Shown here piece by piece: positions 13,821 to 16,677 of a stretch of 16,677 nt of DNA. The position numbers and the translations under genes were made by a program. The notes beneath the pieces are model-generated. The model saw only the letters and a list, made by a program, of their open reading frames with translations, ran no database searches and was not told where the DNA came from. Where the stretch lies: the NCBI GenBank assembly GCA_003539625.1, contig DPOU01000023.1, positions 1 to 16,677 of the forward strand. The letters are read 5' to 3'. Each line of letters opens with the position of its first letter. The first letter of the stretch is position 1. This DNA is from Acholeplasmatales bacterium (GTDB lineage Bacteria; Bacillota_I; Bacilli_A; ML615J-28; CAG-313).

Positions 13821-14894
13821 ATGCATAATGAAAAAAACATAAATCCACTTTGTGGATATATATATTGTAATAATTTAAAACATTTAAATAAGAATCTATT
13901 TGATAATCCCTACGTTGATAAATTAGATATTGTATATTACTCGTTTATTCATGTAGAAGAAGATGGTACTGTAACTATGCCTAGCACTTTTTTAGATTCA
14001 CTCGAACAAGTAGTAAATTTAAGATTTAAGAATGTAAAGCCACTTGTTAGTATTAATGGCGCAAAGGGTATGAGCATTTCATGTAATAATGAGGTACTTA
14101 GAAATAAATTAGTTAAGTCATTAGTTAACTTTATCACTGAAAATAATTTTAGCGGAATAGATATTGATTGGGAAGTCCCAGGCAGTAATGAATTATCAAT
14201 TGAAGTAGATAAAGCAAATTTAAATAGTTTTGTAAAAGAGTTAAAAACTTCTTTGTTAGATAAAGATTCTAATTATTTATTAACAATGGCAGTTCACGGA
14301 ACCCCATTAGGTGATAATAGGTATGATTATGGTTACTTAAACGAATACATTGATTTTTATAATGTTATGAGTTATGATGCTAATTTAGATGATGTTACAT
14401 CACATTTATGTCCACTATATAAAAACGAAATAGATTCTAGAAATTATAGTATTGATGAAGCATACCACAAGCTAATAAAGAAAATACCTAATGAAAAAAT
14501 TATTTTAAGTGCAGCGTTTTATGGTAAAGCTTATCAAATAGATGAAGATATTGAGAATGATTTAGTTATTGGAAAGAAAGCTCACTATATTCAATCGGAA
14601 TATCAAAGTGGAACTTGTCACTATTTTTATATTAAGAGTCACTATAACAAAGAAAAAGGCTTTGAAGTATTTTTTGATTCAAAAACAAAGTCTACATATG
14701 CCTATAATTACAAGACAAAGGTATTCGTAACATATGATGATCCAATCTCGTTAAAAGCAAAAATAGAATACATAAAAAACAAAAACGTTGGCCTTATGTT
14801 TTGGGATTATGGTGGTGACAATGATTCTGAATTAATAAGTGTTATAATAGATAACATAAAAGGAGAAGAATATGACAAAGAAAGAAAGATATAA
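13821..14894 (+). CDS. Glycoside hydrolase family 18 protein without signal peptide
   Basis: GH18 enzymes cleave beta-1,4 bonds next to N-acetylglucosamine (chitin, peptidoglycan-like glycans). The 357-residue barrel has the catalytic motif as S111-GI-D114-I-D116-W-E118: the catalytic Glu and two Asp are intact, but the first Asp of DGxDxDxE is Ser. MSYD (183-186) supplies the other active-site Tyr/Asp, and W328 in FWDYGGD matches the usual floor Trp. No signal peptide, membrane segment, LysM or carbohydrate-binding module is seen. The start at 13821 is preferred over the ATG at 13812 because AAAAGGA (13805-13811) is nine bases from the former and adjoins the latter. The next gene starts inside its last codons. 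A cytoplasmic enzyme, a spore-layer enzyme (compare SleL/YaaH) or non-classical export are all possible; the substrate is unknown. Confidence 0.85.
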   Translation: MHNEKNINPLCGYIYCNNLKHLNKNLFDNPYVDKLDIVYYSFIHVEEDGTVTMPSTFLDSLEQVVNLRFKNVKPLVSINGAKGMSISCNNEVLRNKLVKSLVNFITENNFSGIDIDWEVPGSNELSIEVDKANLNSFVKELKTSLLDKDSNYLLTMAVHGTPLGDNRYDYGYLNEYIDFYNVMSYDANLDDVTSHLCPLYKNEIDSRNYSIDEAYHKLIKKIPNEKIILSAAFYGKAYQIDEDIENDLVIGKKAHYIQSEYQSGTCHYFYIKSHYNKEKGFEVFFDSKTKSTYAYNYKTKVFVTYDDPISLKAKIEYIKNKNVGLMFWDYGGDNDSELISVIIDNIKGEEYDKERKI

Positions 14895-15537
14895 AGAACT
14901 AATAAAAGAAAATAACAACGTTCTTAATGCACTTAGTGATGATTATCGTAAAGTTGGTTATAACTATGTAAAAAAAGCTAGAGGTTACGCGGTAAAAAGT
15001 TTAGATACTGAAATAAGAATTAAAGAAGTATTAGAAGAATTAACAAACTTTGATGAAAAAAAACTTTCAATAGATTCAACTATACCCAATATGACAGAAT
15101 ATATTGAAGGCAATGTTGCAAAACTTTCAAAAGCTCCAACAACTAAAGCTAAAATAAAAGAGGTTGTTGCGGTGAGCTTATTCATATTAGGAATTGCAAG
15201 CTATTTTGTTATCAACGCTATTGCAAATAAACCTAAGCCATTAGCCACACCAACTAATATTGTCGCAACAATAACAACTGATAATACATTTGAACTTAGT
15301 TGGGATAATAACTCGCTGGCAAAAGAAGGGTACTATATAATAATTTATATTAACGAAGAAAAAGTTTCTGAAAAATTTGTACCATATAGTGTAGATAGCA
15401 TAACAAAAAAACAAATAGCAGAACTCAAAGATTTGCAATACGAAGAAGGCAAAGTATATCGGTTTGATATATATGCAAAAGCAACCGATAACTTTAAAAG
15501 TTCTAATATTGTAACCTATAAATACCCTAACAATTAA
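14872..15537 (+). CDS. One-pass membrane protein with outer FN3-like domain
   Basis: The 221-residue protein has a charged helical N-terminal part (1-95), a hydrophobic segment at about 98-118 (core SLFILGIASYFVINAIA), a proline-rich joint KPKPLATPTN, and a C-terminal beta domain (about 126-221). FELSWDNN, GYYIIIYINEE and YRFDIYAKATD in that domain have the spacing of a fibronectin type III fold. By the positive-inside rule the helical part is cytoplasmic and the FN3-like part outside. It overlaps the GH18 gene by 23 bases, with AAAAGGAG inside that gene, so the two are co-translated and probably function together, for example with the FN3-like domain placing or sensing a glycan. I recognise no named family. 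No terminator is visible after it. Confidence 0.75.
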   Translation: MTKKERYKELIKENNNVLNALSDDYRKVGYNYVKKARGYAVKSLDTEIRIKEVLEELTNFDEKKLSIDSTIPNMTEYIEGNVAKLSKAPTTKAKIKEVVAVSLFILGIASYFVINAIANKPKPLATPTNIVATITTDNTFELSWDNNSLAKEGYYIIIYINEEKVSEKFVPYSVDSITKKQIAELKDLQYEEGKVYRFDIYAKATDNFKSSNIVTYKYPNN

Positions 15538-15547
15538 TATATATTAT

Positions 15548-15576
15548 TTGACAGTTTACTAAAAAAAGTGTATAAT
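15548..15576 (+). promoter_or_regulatory. rpsD promoter
   Basis: A perfect TTGACA (15548-15553) and a perfect TATAAT (15571-15576) are separated by exactly 17 bases. It is the strongest promoter in the window. The expected start site is near 15583, giving a leader of about 160 nt. Confidence 0.93.
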
Positions 15577-15582
15577 ATATAA

Positions 15583-15741
15583 GGTGCGATAAATGCAGCA
15601 TTCATTTGGTTTTTAATCTTAGATTGTCACGTTAAAGGATATTAGTAATCTCGCTGCTTAGGTGAAAATATTGGATAATCTATCTAAGAATTGAATTTGA
15701 ATTTTTATCCACAAATTTATTAAATAAAAAGGAGAAAAAAT
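15583..15741 (+). promoter_or_regulatory. Structured 5' leader of rpsD, probable S4 autoregulatory site
   Basis: Several pairings are possible. AAATG (15591-15595) pairs with CATTT (15603-15607), and its loop CAGC (15596-15599) can pair with GCTG (15653-15656), forming a pseudoknot. AGATT (15621-15625) pairs with AATCT (15647-15651). CTTAGGT (15657-15663) pairs with ATCTAAG (15682-15688), but CTTAGAT (15618-15624) is the perfect complement of that same ATCTAAG, so two folds exclude each other. TTTTTAT (15702-15708) can pair with ATAAAAA (15724-15730), directly against the ribosome site GGAG. In E. coli and B. subtilis S4 represses its own synthesis by binding a leader RNA. A link to S4 here is inferred from position; no T-box motif is present. 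Confidence 0.6.
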
Positions 15742-16341
15742 ATGGCACGTTACACAGGCCCAAGCTGGAAACAATCAAGAAGACTAAAGTTTTCAGTATT
15801 AGAAAATGGTAAAGAATTACAAAAGAGAAATTATGCTCCAGGTCAACATGGACAAAGAAGAGCAAAGCTTTCTGAATATGGTCTTCAATTACAAGAAAAA
15901 CAAAAAGTTCGTTTCACTTATGGTGTTAATGAAAAACAATTCAGAAATACTTTTAACAGAGCACAAAAGATGGAAGGTAAACATGGTGAAAACTTCCTAA
16001 TCTTATTAGAATCAAGATTAGACAACTTAGTATACAGAATGGGATTTGCTTCAACTCGTCGTCAAGCAAGACAACTTGTTAACCATGGTCACATTGTTGT
16101 AGATGGTAAAAAAGTAGATATTCCTTCATATACAGTTAAACCTGGTCAAGTTATTGCTATGAAAGAAACTTCTAAGAATTTAGCAATAGTAAAAGAATCT
16201 TTAGAAAATACAGTATCTCGTTTAGGATTTGTAAGCTTTGATGAAAATAAAGGCGAAGGAACTTATGTTCGTTTCCCTGAACGTAGTGAAATTTTACCTG
16301 AAATTAAAGAAAACTTAATCGTTGAATTCTATAACAGATAA
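15742..16341 (+). CDS. rpsD: Small-subunit ribosomal protein S4
   Basis: S4 is a primary 16S rRNA binder that starts assembly of the 30S body. The 199-residue protein has the N-terminal S4 domain with RNYAPGQHG, the S4 RNA-binding fold from about residue 91 (SRLDNLVYRMGFASTRRQAR, then LVNHGHIVVDGKKVDIPSY), and the C-terminal FPERSEILPEIKENLIVEFY. It contains no cysteine, so it is the zinc-free form. AAGGAG lies seven bases before the ATG. It is a one-gene transcript, as in many Firmicutes where rpsD is separate from the alpha operon. Codon use is that of a highly expressed gene. The terminator immediately after it appears broken. Confidence 0.97.
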   Translation: MARYTGPSWKQSRRLKFSVLENGKELQKRNYAPGQHGQRRAKLSEYGLQLQEKQKVRFTYGVNEKQFRNTFNRAQKMEGKHGENFLILLESRLDNLVYRMGFASTRRQARQLVNHGHIVVDGKKVDIPSYTVKPGQVIAMKETSKNLAIVKESLENTVSRLGFVSFDENKGEGTYVRFPERSEILPEIKENLIVEFYNR

Positions 16342-16345
16342 TAAC

Positions 16346-16363
16346 AAAAAAGCCCTCTACGGG
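16346..16363 (+). terminator. Half of an rpsD terminator, right arm missing
   Basis: AAAAAAGCCC (16346-16355), loop TCTAC and GGG (16361-16363) are the left arm, loop and first three paired bases of a terminator. The expected continuation CTTTTTT is absent: TGTCACC follows instead. The left arm starts five bases after the rpsD stop, where a terminator is expected. The sequence beyond 16363 looks unrelated to the chromosome. Confidence 0.55.
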
Positions 16364-16404
16364 TGTCACCATTAGGGATTATAAGAAAACAAAAAATATT
16401 TTAA

Positions 16405-16548
16405 TGGGAACACCTGCAAGTGGATCAGCAAAGAGAGTTCGGTAAAATTCCGAACTCTTTTTGCGTTATAGGTTTGACACGTAATACTCCATACGTTATT
16501 CATTCATTATACGTGCCGGAAGATTTAGAGAAATACCGCAAAAAATGA
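16405..16548 (+). pseudogene. Headless 47-codon coding remnant
   Basis: This frame is open from the codon after a TAA at 16402-16404 to a TGA at 16546-16548, with no start codon near its beginning. Its second half, GLTRNTPYVIHSLYVPEDLE followed by KYRKK, has the look of real protein. It also runs straight through a terminator-like hairpin, which a functional gene would rarely do. It is most likely the 3' end of a deleted gene carried with the imported DNA. It is also the only frame here that ends in TGA. I do not recognise the family. Confidence 0.35.
16434..16462 (+). terminator. Intrinsic terminator about 100 bases after rpsD
   Basis: AGAGTTCGG (16434-16442) pairs perfectly with CCGAACTCT (16450-16458) around the loop TAAAATT, followed by TTTT. 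It can end rpsD transcription now that the nearer terminator looks broken. Confidence 0.85.
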
Positions 16549-16560
16549 ACCGTTGGTACA

Positions 16561-16589
16561 TTGTTATAAAGATTAAATTTTGCTATACT
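16561..16589 (+). promoter_or_regulatory. Strong outward promoter near the right edge
   Basis: TTGTTA (16561-16566) and TATACT (16584-16589) are separated by 17 bases, and TGC directly before the -10 makes it an extended -10. The transcript would start near 16596. It begins with AACAG/CTGTT (16599-16603 with 16616-16620) and then a GCGC-GGGA-GCGC stem (16633-16644). No start codon with a ribosome site is seen before the window ends, so the leader is at least about 80 nt. Confidence 0.75.
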
Positions 16590-16677
16590 ATTTACACAAA
16601 CAGATTGGACATAACCTGTTCAATAAAAAGAAGCGCGGGAGCGCGCACAGAAGCGTGTCAATAACTTTGCAAAATGT

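Larger units (their letters stand above)
16364..16677. mobile_element. Probable imported DNA, left edge only
   Basis: From 16364 to the window end the sequence is richer in G and C than the rest, with stretches such as AAGCGCGGGAGCGCGCACAG (16631-16650). It holds a headless coding remnant, a terminator-like hairpin and a strong promoter pointing out of the window, but no complete gene. GGTGT-CA-CCATTA (16362-16374) is an imperfect inverted repeat of TAATGG-GA-ACACC (16402-16414), enclosing 27 bases. An integrated element or a recombined cassette are both possible. No recombinase is visible. Confidence 0.45.

Noticed and set aside
15583..15741. T-box riboswitch upstream of rpsD (tyrS is often next to rpsD)
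   Set aside because: There is no TGGNACCGCG-like motif, no AG-bulge specifier arrangement, and no terminator/antiterminator pair before the ATG.
16344..16443. Open plus frame containing MGTPASGSAKRVR as a small gene
   Set aside because: Its only ATG (16404) leaves about 13 codons without a ribosome site, and it overlaps the better remnant frame and the terminator.
1..16677. CRISPR array, tRNA or rRNA gene
   Set aside because: No regularly spaced direct repeats, no cloverleaf with a TTCGA arm and no rRNA-like segment were seen on either strand.

Overview
The window is AT-rich DNA from a low-GC Gram-positive bacterium. Gene content (a SpoIIE phosphatase, a ComK-like factor, an mnmG-rsmG-parA block, an MsmX/UgpC-type ATPase, a cysteine-free S4) and strong AAAGGAGG-type ribosome sites point to class Bacilli, probably an uncultured relative of the Erysipelotrichales/RF39 group. 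That placement is inferred from gene content, not from a tree. TGG encodes Trp throughout, and every complete gene ends in TAA or TAG.

Layout: 1-153 is the 3' end of an IS3-family transposase. 254-1558 (minus) is rimO, back to back with a pduL-type phosphotransacylase at 1702-2277; consensus promoters face away from each other between them. 2430-6295 is one operon: a small zinc-ribbon membrane protein, mnmG, rsmG, parA/soj and a DUF951 gene, closed by a good terminator. noc and parB, commonly found beside soj, are not here. 6415-8655 is spoIIE, converging on a rhodanese gene (8678-8989, minus) with a shared bidirectional terminator. 9152-9991 is a PucR/CdaR-type regulator. 10108-13696 is a sugar-energy operon: ugpC/msmX ATPase, a short ComK-like gene, pgk and tpiA. 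13821-15537 holds a GH18-family glycosidase without signal peptide, overlapping a one-pass membrane protein with an outer FN3-like domain. 15742-16341 is rpsD, preceded by a perfect consensus promoter and a leader of about 160 nt with mutually exclusive pairings.

After rpsD the sequence changes character. The left arm and loop of a terminator (16346-16363) are present but the matching right arm is missing, and 16364-16677 looks imported: a 47-codon headless coding remnant running through another terminator-like hairpin, a strong extended -10 promoter, and a GC-rich leader heading off the window. Both window edges are therefore probably mobile DNA.

The most interesting points are the ComK-like gene inside a glycolytic operon, the rpsD leader, the no-signal GH18/FN3 pair, soj without parB beside spoIIE, a palindrome over the regulator's -35 box, and the broken rpsD terminator with foreign DNA behind it.
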